Positions 47,600 to 60,400 of a stretch of 64,000 nucleotides of DNA are shown here, in pieces. The stretch is from Nipponacmea schrenckii. Taxonomy: Eukaryota; Mollusca; Gastropoda; Lottiidae. Under the pieces are notes generated by a model. It made no database searches. It was not told the DNA's origin and worked only from the letters and a program-made list of their open reading frames with translations. Position numbers and translations under genes: made by a program. The first letter of the stretch is position 1, and every line of letters begins with the position of its first letter. The stretch covers positions 15,624,001 through 15,688,000 of the forward strand of contig CM060202.1 in assembly GCA_030562195.1 (NCBI GenBank). The letters are read 5' to 3'.

Positions 47600-50500
47600 C
47601 TGTTTTGAAATGGGCATAATAACCTGCTTTACCTATTGGTAAGGTCATATATATTTCATTATAGTAAAACGAGATAAACAATATATCAACCTAGTTAAAG
47701 AATAAAAATCAATGCATGAACCCAAAAGAGACAACATACATGGCCAAATGGATGGATTTTCTTTTGTGGTACCAGTTGTTAATATCTATTTCAATTTTTA
47801 AAACTAAAGCCGAAATTCTTCAAAATACTCTGCAATGATTCGTTTTGCATGTGTAGATTAAATCAACCTCCCCTATTTCCTCATTTAATCTCTTGGTAAG
47901 GCTTTAGTTATGATTTCATACGAGAGGCATGAGTCGTCTTGCTTGACAAAACCTCGCTCTATGATACTGTTGAGTTAAGTATCGTGAAAATATACAGAGA
48001 AACTCCCTACAGCTATCAGACGACGACCAGCCATCCACAGAATACCAAATCAGTTCTGTTTCAGATTGGAAATGTTCCCGTTACATTGTTCTTCTATTTG
48101 ACGTCTTACTATAAGTGAATTATACATAAAGCTAGCTTGAAGGCAGAAACAAGGTTTTTGTAACACAACTTTGTCATTTGACGAGAACAAAGCTTTGAAC
48201 AATTGAGAATCCTGTCAGTGACTGGAAGCAAAAAGGTGGATGGAAAGAGTTCTTTTGGTTGAGTTTATTTAATTAGTTCTTGGTAATTCACTAACCCCTT
48301 CTCTTTATTGTAAATTCAGTATAAATTGGCTGTGATGTCTATGATAGAATAACATTGTTACAAGATTTATTTTGACGGACCTCTCTATGTATGTTCTTTG
48401 TAAAAGATGGGAACTTGGTAGACGCCAAACTGATTAAATTAGGTCTAAAGTAAGGGGTTGTTTGATTGAATTGCTACTACAAGAGGTATTGAGGCGAGAA
48501 GACAGAGATATAGAGGAATCTGATTGTCTAAACTTATTGATTGAACTTCTTATCATTTCCTTCAACTTGATTTTCATTAATCACCTATTTTTTGACAATT
48601 CTTTTGACAAGTGTTGCCTTTGAAAGGACGATAGAAAAATGGTGTTCTTTATTTACCAAACAGAATAAACTTCCTGATGAGTTTTAACTCGTACTCCTGT
48701 TTAGAATCGATGGAGCATTCATAGCTTTAGAATATTTTTTGTCCTAAACGTATTGGATTTATCTAGACTATTTTAAGCAGCGCTGTTCAATCGTTATAAA
48801 TTATAGACTGACAAAATTCGTAATTCGAACACATGTTATACCAAATCACAAAAAAACTTTAATACAGACAAAGTTATTTAAACTCTCCAAAATCTAAATT
48901 TATTAACATTAACGGAACAGATTCGTATTTTCTTTGGTCTTCAGTAAATATTTTCAAAAGTACCAAAATTGTATAAAAATCACATCACACTAGGAATTTA
49001 AATTTTTATTTCTATATCAGTATATTTCTTTTCAATGTACATCGTACATGTGTATCGTATACTTTGACGGTCGGAAGGCAACACTTTTACGGACTAGCTT
49101 AGCTAGTAAATTCTCGTATCTGAAACAAACGCATGGCGAACTTTGTCCATTTATTATACCTGTAAAGAAACTATATGTCTAAATGAATGTAGTAAACCAG
49201 GTTGACAAGTTAGTATGGCCAAACTCTTATTTGGTTTTCGGATTTGTATTCTTCAACTAAATATTTCTGTGAACAAGAGAAGTAAGAAATCGACTTCATA
49301 GAAAACCACAATCATTCGGTAATACAAAGATTGGCACCCACATATTCCTTCTGTATACACAATAGAATGCACCAAACACTACAGGGGATTAACTCAGACT
49401 TCAAAATGTAGTATTAGTTTAAGTTTGTCGATCGGATCTGTCTATAAAACCTGAATGCTTATAGTTCATTTTGATATAAGACTTACTAGATAAAGCACCA
49501 CAGATATAGATCTGTGCACAGATAAACAAACAACAAGACGAAGACTTGTTCAAATAATAATCTTTGAATACAACAAACAACATCATTTACAGAGTAAACT
49601 ATTGTCAGAAGATTGTTTAAATCTAAGTCGAGCATACAAAAGTTTCAACAATAGAGTTTTTTATGTTGAAAATATGTCTGCAAATATGGATGATTAGCAT
49701 ACTTTCGATAGAATAGTCCTGTTTCATCCAGTATTAAGGTTATGGGGGATGTGGGTGGATTAAAAACACAAATGGAATTTTTGAAAATTCTTGCCACTAA
49801 AATCCACTTTAAAGAATATTTTAAGAATCAAAGTAAGAGTTATAATAAAGTTATGAAAGAGCAATGTTATTGTACATGTTCTCACACATGTACAATTGCT
49901 ACATATTTTGTTCCCATACCATTCCAATCTACCCGAATCAAGTCAATAAGAAACAAGGCACTCATTGGAGTAGTACAAGGATGATCTAATGTTCAATAAT
50001 GTTGGAACTGTCAAGTTAATATTCTTGTACCAAACTTCAATTACTAGAGAGCTCTTTGACCTAACATACCAAAATCCATAACCACGTGATCGATCTTAAA
50101 GCTGTCAATCAGCTGAACGTGTGCACAATGTGACGTCAGTGTCTTTTGAGTACCCTCGAGCTTAACTATTGTCGATATCTATCCAAGTGAGTTTAATCAA
50201 GTTAAAGAAAGATTACAATCTTAACTTCACAGCAAGTTTCGTTCTAAATAAATCTGTTGCTGTACATTTATTCTATCAATAGTCTTGATCTCCAACATCC
50301 CGTCGTGAGTTTCATGAACTTCCATCAATGGAGATTATCGACGAAGCTACAAGTGTATCTTCAATAGATTAATATGGATCAGGAGTTGATTTCACTTTCT
50401 GGTATCTGTTTTGTTAGTAGTTATAGTAATCTAAAGCATTTTGTAGATGAAAGCTGACCCAGTGCACACATCAAGCCAGTCCATAAATCAATATTTGTAA

Positions 50501-53500
50501 TGTATAAAGGATAATCTTAAATTGTTTTCCTTAATAACGTCGATTTCCAAATCAAGAGCCAGATTGCAAGGGATCTTGTTGAAGCATTCGAAGTTTAATA
50601 TCGATATTATTGGAGAGCAAGTGATTCAATTATTGCACACCATGGCAATTAATTGGAAGTCTTATTCCATATCCGTCCATCATATTTATTTTGTTGGTTT
50701 GTGGTCCTAGGCTTTTGGATCTGCTTGCCTCTACTTATTCTGCTGAGTGCATTGAGATTCCTAAGTGACATCAAAGAAATTGCTAAATGAAAAGCAATAC
50801 AATCTCCCAATTAATAAGAAAAAAAAATGATGTATATAATTTCTTATATGTTTTAAAAATTAATTTCAGACACACGATTCAGTTTTAATCGCGTTACAAC
50901 AAATATCAAGTTTGCCAAGAATTCATTATAAGTTCTCCTTTGAGATGTATAGTGAAGGTATATCGATTGGATATTGAAAAGCGGAAAGAATATCAAATCA
51001 GAACAACGAAATAACATGCATGACTTTCAAAAATATAAATTGAAAATTATAGTAAAGCCTAATTCAATAGATAAAAAATTTCTTTAATAAAATGTATTGA
51101 AGACAGGATATTGTTACTTGGTAAAATTTTCTAATAAAAACATTAATCCGCTTACTGATAGCATCCTATTTCCAATTCCAAACAAAACGAAAGTAGTTTT
51201 TGAGTGACGACCGTTGAGTAACGTAATTACGTTCGACAGCCTGCCTAGTCGGTTGCCATACATCAGAATAAATGTATTCTAACAATGCGATCTATCAATT
51301 TTATCCTTTCATTTTAGCATTCTATTCACAAAATGTTTCAGTACGTAAATTTAAAGGAAAGCATGGTCAGATTTTAATAGCATTACCATTATTAACTTAA
51401 AGCAACTAGCTGTAACAATAGAGCTGACAATCCCAGTCTCCTTCTAAAAATCTTCTGTAATTGCCTACGTTCTTTCTTCAAAGAAGGCAGGAGTAGCGTT
51501 ACCAAAATGATCATTATCTGAAAATGGACTTTCGCCTTTATTTCAGAAGATCTGCTATTCGAGCGATAACTCAAGCAAACTGTTATCGGATATTGGAACG
51601 TGTTCTGTGATAACTTTGTATTGGTCCACGTGCTTGAATACTGTTTAATCCTGGGAAAGTACCAGAAACAAAACACTGAGTAGGAAGTGATTATTACAGA
51701 ACTGGTCATACGTAAACAATAACATGGAGTTTTCAATACAATCAAGTTACCTTACCAAAATAAATCTAGATCTTCATGAAATCATTGTAAATGGAAACTA
51801 ATGGACTTGAACGTTAACGTTACACTTAGGTATCTTGTTTTTTAAATTCTCAATGCGACCGAGATGAAATTTTTTCTTGCATTTGAATTTTCATCTCAAC
51901 ATCATCTAACATCTACCGGTACCGATTTAGACATGTTACCTATCATAGGTATTCAAACATCACATTTATAAATAAAAAGTAGAAAAAAAAATCAATAAAA
52001 CGAGATCGTTTATTCAATCTGGACACGATAACAAACTTCTTGTTATTCAAGATCTTGCCGACCTCAAGACCTAAAGCACAAAAGACGCGGCGGTCTAACT
52101 TTCCGTTACAGACGTGCCAATCCGTCTCTACAAATACGACATATTTACTTTTAGAAATAGCTCACGACTTCACCGAGCACATTATGATGCCAATAAAAGT
52201 TTCAGACGATACTGTAAACAGATTTTTTATGATAAAATCCATAATATCATTGATATATCGCATGTAAAGTTATTACAAAGATGACTCTTTATCCATGAGA
52301 ATACCGTCTTAAACGCTGTTAATAGATTACATCTTGACCAACTTTGAACTGTATCAAGCTCTTGAATATACCTTCATATTTTTTAAATTGTTGAATCCTT
52401 TATTTTACACATACAGATGAATATATGCATATCATCTCACTATGGACTGTAGGAAGCGGGTGGTAACTTAATCTAAAAGACTGTTAATCCAACCTAGTAC
52501 GTTCAACAACACAATACTTGTAAAGTAACAAGAAACCTTTAAGATTTAAAAATATGATGAATTAGGATTCAAATAAATATATCACTTGTAAATGATGGGA
52601 AGGACAATCTGGAAATAGCTGGTAGACAAGATCTTTTTTTTTTGTTCTTTCTTTGACTGTTGCGAACACGACCTTCTTTCACAATAGAAACTAGTACCTG
52701 TTCAATGTATATGATATTGGGTTTAGTCTAACTGCAAGTTAAGAGTCATACCACCATGAACTGTCCTTATGCTATCCAGAATGCGAAATGTTCTGGGCTC
52801 TTGGGATTAGAACGTTAGGTTCATATCAATAAGAATACATAGGCCACAGCTAATTAATTGATGGTCTAAGAAAAGCTTTCAGACAGTCCACTTGTTAGAT
52901 ATACTAGATTTTATGAGAACTGTCATAAAAGCCTTTTCAGACATCTATAGAACACTTCAGTATTAGTATAATTTCAGCTAATTCCTACATTAAAGTGTGA
53001 CCATAGTAGCTCATTATATACAGCCACATACAGTTTATAGCTTTCATGATTTACATTTTTAGCGTAGGTGGCAATGTATTGTCCAAGAGATGTAGGGCAC
53101 ATGTCCTTAGAAGTTACTTAATAAAGAACCATCGTTTGTGCCTGAAAGGTTAAGTGGATCAATGTATTAGCATATAGGGCAATATCAATTTATCGAGGCG
53201 AGTACACTCAATACGGAGCTGTGATCTTATTCTAGCGATCTAGAAATCTGAATTAGCTGATTGGTCGTTTCTTAAAAAATATGCAAAGGAATTTCTTTTC
53301 ATATCTCTAAATAAAGATCAAAACACAAGCAGCAAGAGAAAAATCCCAGCTGGCAGAAAGCGAGCAGCATGAAGATATCAATAATCTCACTATATAGGTT
53401 ATATACAGCAAATGTCAATTTTGATAAGGCTTCGTGAAGTCCTAGATGAACTAAGTAGATACAATAACACGAAATAATAGGATCAACAATGCTAATAGAT

Positions 53501-55380
53501 CGTAGTTCTCTCCGTAACGAACTCTTAACTTCATGTTGAATCTATTGTATCATCAACATGTATATCAGATGCGCTTTCACGTACATTATAGGACAATTTC
53601 ATCGGAATTTTATATTCCCTTTCGCGGATAAAAATCCATATTCAAATGTGAACCCCTATATAATATCTTAGTAAGGTGCAGCTAGAACTATTTTACCACA
53701 TAATTGTTCGTATATTTGTTGGCTCCTCCCGATAACTCTGTGAAAACTCCTTATTACCCAACGAGGTACAGCTTACATATGAACAAAGTGTCAACAGTAC
53801 TTATTTCTAAGCAAGTTGTCTCATTAATACTATTTTGACGACCATAGCATCAATATTACATGCGCTGCATACCTCAGAATCTTTACGTCTTGCAATAACT
53901 TATTACACTGAATAGTATTACGCTACTCAATGCTAACAACAAAAGTTAAAAAAAGCTTTCCTGTTTTTAATGTCGTGATTGGATACTATATTTTCTCTTT
54001 GTGAATTAATCAAGTCATGAATAACGAACTTTCTTCAATCTTTATCTAAGGTACATTAAAATGACTTTATGACATATTACTTTGGGCTAATTACAGTTCA
54101 ATGCCAAAGTGGTGGAAAACAATGGAAATAGGTTCATTGTTTCAAATTAATCAGAATAAATACACAGAGGACGTGACTACACATTACGAAATATTGAAAT
54201 AAATTTATGTTCCAAATAAATCAATGTCACTCATATTCCCAGAATTCACCAAGAAATTATACGTTCGAAAGTTTCAAATAATTGGACTTTTTTTTAAACA
54301 ATATTCGCTCAACTGCTTCAGATATTATTATCCGCTTGATAGTTTTGTTGATTAAAGCCACATTCACACTGACTTGCATGTTATCCTGTATATACTTTGA
54401 ATCGTTAATAATTGTTAATAACTGTGGACGATACCATTTTCAAGATACGACACACAGATTCTTTCCCGATTTAAAAAATCTATATATATCTAATAATGTT
54501 ACATTTATAAATTCACACCTGTACAGGCCAAGAACTGGTGGACAAGTAAATTTTTTTAGATCGAGCCATATGATATTTCCATTATTCCTCGACACTTTGA
54601 TGTGGTATTAATTAGGTGTTGGTTTCTATGTTGGCAAAATATTCATTGCTCACTGCATAGCATCTCCAATCAATGGACTTTATAGATTGGAGGTGATGCA
54701 TTTGACGGTGTGAAATTGGCTTGAATGATGAAAAAAAAAAGTAATTGCTCGACTGGAGAAATTTACACCATTCACTTATATACCCTTTTTTATCGGAATG
54801 GGAAGAGAACCATTTTCATTTAAAATTCACAGGGAAGATTTATTTTTGCTTATTAAGTCGACAGAAAGAAAACACAAAAAAACTTGGCGTCATTTAAAAA
54901 AAAAACGAATACTTTTGTACTTTTTGTACTTTAAACAATATTTGGTTTGTGAAATCTCAGCAAGTCGATATGTCGAATCATAGAGTGGCATGGTCTATAA
55001 GTCTACATGTAAAAACTGAGGACTTTTAATACGTCATCTTTTTTAAATAGTTTATCAGGGAAAGATCAATGCAAACGTTTTGACCAAGCACCAACTATAG
55101 CAGATAGGATCCTTGTGATGCTGTAATCCTTGTTCGTTTTTTTTTCTTTTTTACAAACAGGACGGATATTGAAATGGTGCAAATAGTATCAGAAAATCAA
55201 AAGTACACGTACTTAGATATCTGTAAATAATTAGTCAGTATAAATGATGTATAAAATCTAAGTTTACAAACAGTGCTTTGAAACTTTCAAACTCGACTGC
55301 GCTTCAAACAGCATTATTGATACTTCAGACGGTTCATAAATAAAAATAATTTATAACACTTACCTAATTAAATAAATTGG
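47600..55380. other. Intergenic, no gene seen
   Basis: The longest frame is 117 codons (51392-51745, minus), with hydrophobic and basic patches but no family. Others (52040, 54282) look random. A small hairpin with GCATCTCCAATC-like arms lies at about 54648-54708. Confidence 0.55.
50083..50138. promoter_or_regulatory. E-box (CACGTG) and perfect CRE (TGACGTCA) 42 bases apart
   Basis: CACGTG at 50083-50088 and TGACGTCA at 50131-50138 lie in a short, less AT-rich segment that also holds GAACGTGTGCAC. The same two sites occur in the TIR elements, but this segment is not an element copy. It could be an enhancer or promoter. No transcript start is recognisable beside it. Confidence 0.3.
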
Positions 55381-55384
55381 TCGC

Positions 55385-55498
55385 TTTATTTCAGGTTCTT
55401 GCATATTATGTAATTAAAATTTAATTAGATATAAAGAGAGGTTACATGGTTGATGCTAATGTACAAATTTATATTAGGAGTAGAATTATCTGCAACTA
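55385..55498 (+). repeat. Diverged direct repeat, copy A
   Basis: It shares order and words with 55805-55911: a TTTCAGGTTCTTGCATAT-like start, a GATATAAAGAGAGGTTACATG-like middle, and GCTAATGTACAAATTTATAT leading to GAGTAGAATTAT. The copies are offset by about 415 bases. The element type is unknown. Confidence 0.7.
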
Positions 55499-55804
55499 TG
55501 TGACCTACTTACTTCTTCGTCACCTAACAATGGGCCCATGGAATCTGGAACCAATTGGCTTTATTGCAAACATCATAAAAAGGGTTTGAAATGTGTTAAA
55601 GAACAACCAATAAGAACTTTATTTTCATAGTACACTATCAAGTCCGTTGATTTTGTGCAAACTTGTGAAAACATACTATTTCTATAATAAATTCCACTAA
55701 ATCAAGCACATAAGACATGTAAAATTTCCGGTGATCTGGTGAATAAACAATTCAAGAGCCCTTCTGAAAATAACAGAGTTGATCATTCCTTTAATGAGTA
55801 GACC

Positions 55805-55911
55805 TAAATTCAGGCTTCTGCATATATGTCCAATCAAAACTTTAATAGATATGAGAGGTACATGACGTTGAAATGCTAATGTAAAATTTATATTGGAGTA
55901 GAATTATTCAA
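55805..55911 (+). repeat. Diverged direct repeat, copy B
   Basis: The second copy of the segment at 55385-55498, with small deletions. It ends right before the ~155-bp-unit array, so the pair may mark the edge of that repeat's parent element. Confidence 0.7.
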
Positions 55912-55929
55912 CATTGACTATATACCCTT

Positions 55930-57300
55930 CTTTCTAAGAATGCCAAATGTGAACTTGAACGCTGTCTTGTCAATTCCAAAGCCGACAACAAGTTTCATCA
56001 AAATCCATTTAAAATTGTAGATTCTATTGCACCCACAATATAATTTTGAAGCGATTTTACAAAGTCAAAGGCAATAACTAAAAAATCTTTCATTAATATT
56101 GTCAAAATTGAACTTGACCGGCATCTTATCCATTCCAATGCTCACACCAAGTTTCATTAAATTCCGTTGAAAATTGTAGCTTCTTATGCACCCACAATAA
56201 AATTTTGACGCGGTTTTACTAAGAGGTATCAAAATTGTCAAATTCAAACTTGACCACTGCCATTAACATTTCCAATATTCACACCAAGTTCATTAAATCA
56301 ATTGAAAATTGTTGCTTCTATTGCACCCACAAAAAAATTTTGACATGATTATACTAATCAAGGGCAATAACTCACAAAAGATTCATCGAACAATTGTCAT
56401 ATTCTAACTAAACTGGCGGCTTATAAATTCCAATGCTCACACCAAGTTTCATTAGAATCCATTGAAAATTGTAGCCACTATTGCACCCACGATAAAATTT
56501 AGATGCAATTTTACTAAGTCAGTCAAGGCCAATGGCTCGAAAACAGTTTTTCGAAAAATCGTCAAATTCGAACTTGACTATCGTCTTATAATTCTAATGC
56601 CCTCACCAAGTTTTATCAAAATCTATTGAAAATTGTAGCTTCTATTGCACCCACAATAAATTTTTGACGCGATTTTACTAAGTCAAGGGCAATAAGTCAA
56701 AAACTGTTTATTGCAAAATCGTACACTTCGAACTTGACTGCTGTCTTATAAATTCCAAGGCTCACACTAAGTTTCATCAGAATCCATTGAAAATTCTAGC
56801 CTCTATTGCACCCACAATAAAATATTAATTCGATTTTACTAAATCAAGGTCAATAACTTGCAAACCGTTCATCGATAAATCGCAATATTCGAACTTGACC
56901 GGCGTCTTAACAATTCAAATGCTCACACCAAGTTTCATCAAATTCCATTGAAAATTGTAGCTTTCATTTCACCCACGATCAAATTTTGATCTGATTTACT
57001 AAGTCAAGGGCAATAACTCAGAAATCGTTCATCGAAAAATGTTTGAATTTGACTGCTGTTTTATCAGTTCAAATGCTCAAACAAAGTTTCATTTAAATAC
57101 ATTGATTATTGTAGCTTTTACTGTGTCTACAAAAATATAAAGGAAGGGGCAATAGCTAAAGAACGGTTTATCGAAATATCATCAAAATCGAACTTGACCG
57201 CTGTCTTATCAATTCTAATGCTCAAACTAAGTTTTATTTAAATCAATTGAAAATTTTAACTTCTATTGTGTCTAGAACAAATGTTGACGGACGGACCGAC
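55930..57300. repeat. Nine-copy array of ~155-bp 'AAGGGCAATAACT' units with GGAC-rich end
   Basis: Nine units, spaced about 136-163 bases, each contain ACACCAAGTTTCATC, then CATTGAAAATTGTAGC, TATTGCACCCACAA, TTTTGACGCGATTTTACTAA and AAGGGCAATAACTC. Units diverge by several substitutions and small indels each, so the array is old. It ends in GACGGACGGACCGACGGACA and CTACAACAATATATATCCAC, which parallels the end of the copy at 16330-16830. This is a known style of mollusc interspersed repeat, and no protein is encoded. Confidence 0.93.
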
Positions 57301-57479
57301 GGACATGGGCTACAACAATATATATCCACACACTCATGTCGGCGTATACAAAATATGATATTTCTTTGGTCACAGAAAATAGCCATAAAGATACCATTTT
57401 GTCTAAGTTGAAAAAAAGGCCGACGATAACCTTGAATACAACAGCTAGTTGACCATTTATCATTTTACACCAAACTAAG

Positions 57480-60400
57480 ATTAAGAAGACAAAACTTTCA
57501 TTGTGACACTCAGTTCATTTTCCTTGAAGTTAAAAACTGATCGCTCGATATATCGATTGAACAAGAATCGATAGATATAAAAATTTTCTTCGGGTTACTA
57601 CATAGAAAACATCTTATCGTAAAGAAATGTTTCCATAAATACTTAACCGTTATATTTTACGATATCAGTGAAATTTTATATACAGTTCTAAACATCAATT
57701 ATTTATTCACACATATAGTATTACATTTTTAGCAATTTTAACTATGTTTCTCTTATAATTGAATTTCCTACTTTTTTTCTATAATATAACGTGTTTGTAA
57801 TTAAGTTATGTCTTTTTGACAACCATATCCATTTCTACCCCAGAAGGGCTAGTCTAGAATAAGGTAAAAAGACAAAAGAACTTTCTTTTTCACCTCCGAT
57901 ATAGACGAAAGTTTAAGAGAAAAAAGAAATTACTTAAATATAATATAACCCTTGCACTATGAAAACCCTGAAAACACAGACAGTCACATGGCATTATTGG
58001 TAAAAACATAAAATATGAGTTCTTATAGCCAACCTGAAAGTTGACAAAGACCAAGACTATAAATGCATCTAAAAGCACCAACAGCGCGTTTTAATAATAT
58101 GTATCAAGCTGATAATGATATTGCACAACGTATTGACAGTATTATTTATAAATCTTTAATATCTTTCAAACTGCTAATATAGAACCTTGTAATAACACAG
58201 CATTACATTTAATAAGGAAAGGTAATATAGAGAAATGGAATGAAGCCAATGGTTTACTGAGTACTTTTAATGCAATTTAATTTTGTTTTTTTTTAAATAA
58301 ATTACAAAAACTTGAGTATTTTTTTTTAGAAAAGCCTACGTATATAATATGTCTATGCCTGCCCTAAAACATAGGCTCCCTGAAGTCCATATAATCGGCG
58401 ATGGTGATGTGTCTCTAAGGGGTGTCAGAATATCGTTATCTTGTGATCGAACTCTATCAATATACCTGTACCGATAGATTATTGAATATGCAGCCTAATG
58501 ATATATCAAAATAATGTAACGTCCAAAACAATCCCCGTCGTCAGAACTGAAAGAGTACTGGTGGCCGTATTTGTTGTTCTGATTATCCCCTATCACAGGA
58601 AGTTTCGAAAACTGGAAGCCCGGAGAACGTATTTCTGACGATTACGAGGCGCCCAAATAATTAATCTCTGTTAACTGAAGAGGGTTAATGAACATGTATT
58701 TATCTTGGCCTGTCTTGCGTATACTACATGTATATAATTGTTGTCGACAACAATATTTTGGACATTTTGGATTTGAAAATATTCCGGAAAACGTTAAGCA
58801 CGGATATTTTTCACATAAATTTCATCAAGGCACACGTTAAGCATTCTTCTGAGTTGGTGCCTAATAATTAATTATATACAGCTGAAAGTTGAAGCATGCC
58901 AGTAAAGGCCATTTGGTCATTTTAAAGACATATATAAAAGAAAGTTATTTTTTCGATACGGAATTTTTCATTGAATATCACCAACCATGAATTTAATCAT
59001 AACCTTTTATTGAAATACTTACCATATAAAATATGAACATCACACGTGGTAACACTTCTCAAAAAATATGTTCTAATTATTTTTATTAAATAAAACTATC
59101 GACATCGTTAAAAAATGTTGTAAGTAATACAATATTTTTAAGATGTAACTAACTATGTTTTTCGTTTCCTTTTAAATCAAATTTGATTTTAATTTGTTGA
59201 GCAAAGATTTTATAGGTACCCCCCTTGTAGGTCTTAGTGTGAGTTTAGTTCATTTAGTCTAGTGCATGCCTTCTCAAGATAATTTCCTGAAGCACCACTT
59301 GGTTTAAATAGTGAGAATTACTATCTAACTATCATGTGATGACCGTTTAATTTTTGGTGGGGAGAGCAGAAACTGATTACATTATAGATGAATCGTGAAC
59401 ATTATGCCAGCATGCCACAATTACAATGAGCAATGCCTTCTCGCTTCAACGATAGTGCTTTCCTGAAACAACGTACATCGTCATGAAATAGAACATGGAA
59501 AATGCATAAATTTTTTGGAAGAGTGTTCAATGAAAATTTAAACGATCCCGTATATTGGGCGTATATATCAAATGTCCGTAACAGAGAAGCAAAGTTGTTT
59601 CTGTTTTGGTTTTTGGTTCGACTACATGGAATCAAGGGTGCGTTTCTTTTCTTTTGCTTGTCAAGAAACCACCTTTAAAGCGTTCATCTTGTGATGACTA
59701 ATTTTAATTTAATGGAGCGAAATTTCACCGAAATGCAATGATCCTGCCCACATTCAACCTCTTGAGAGAATCGTTAGGGAGATATTAAAACATATTGAGT
59801 GTGTACAAATAATGGAGCACAAATGTTACAACTACCCATAGTCAAATAATTGGCAGAATGCGTTAAATCATTAGAAAACAAAACATACATTCGCAGCACG
59901 GCTTGACTTGTCCACAATATTCTAGAAAAAACTGTTGTCAAATTATTCACTCTGTAGTCGGAAATTATCTCAACACGCTGAACAAATGAATAGAATATTT
60001 ATTTTAAAGTGGGGTATTGTAGTTTGAGAACTTTGATATTTAATCATTGTTACCATGATATATCATTTTTATTTTGCTAGAAAGGCATGTGTGGTAATTC
60101 TATGATAATCTGACAGAGTGATCGCTGGAACCACAGAATTGGTTACAATGAGCAAGGTTAGGAAGGTCCTTTTAAACCTTAGTTGTCGAATCTGTATCCC
60201 TTGGTCTTTGTAGTGTGTGAACTTTTATCTGATAAATCCGGACCGTGTAACCCTATCATTGATACAATTAGATCGATGGTATTTTTTGCAAAGAGCTCGC
60301 ATTATTCCCCTTTAAGAAATTTAGATTGTTCGTCGTCAACGTCATTCTTCAATCTTTATCAAAATTGCATTCACTGCCAATTATTACAATAATAATAGTA

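Noticed and set aside
51392..51745. 117-codon minus-strand frame, the longest outside the receptor
   Set aside because: It has no signal, domain or splice pattern. A single frame of this size is expected by chance in 64 kb.
54282..54611. 109-codon plus-strand frame with a hydrophobic N-terminus
   Set aside because: The first codon is TTG rather than ATG, the composition is AT-driven, and there is no recognisable family.
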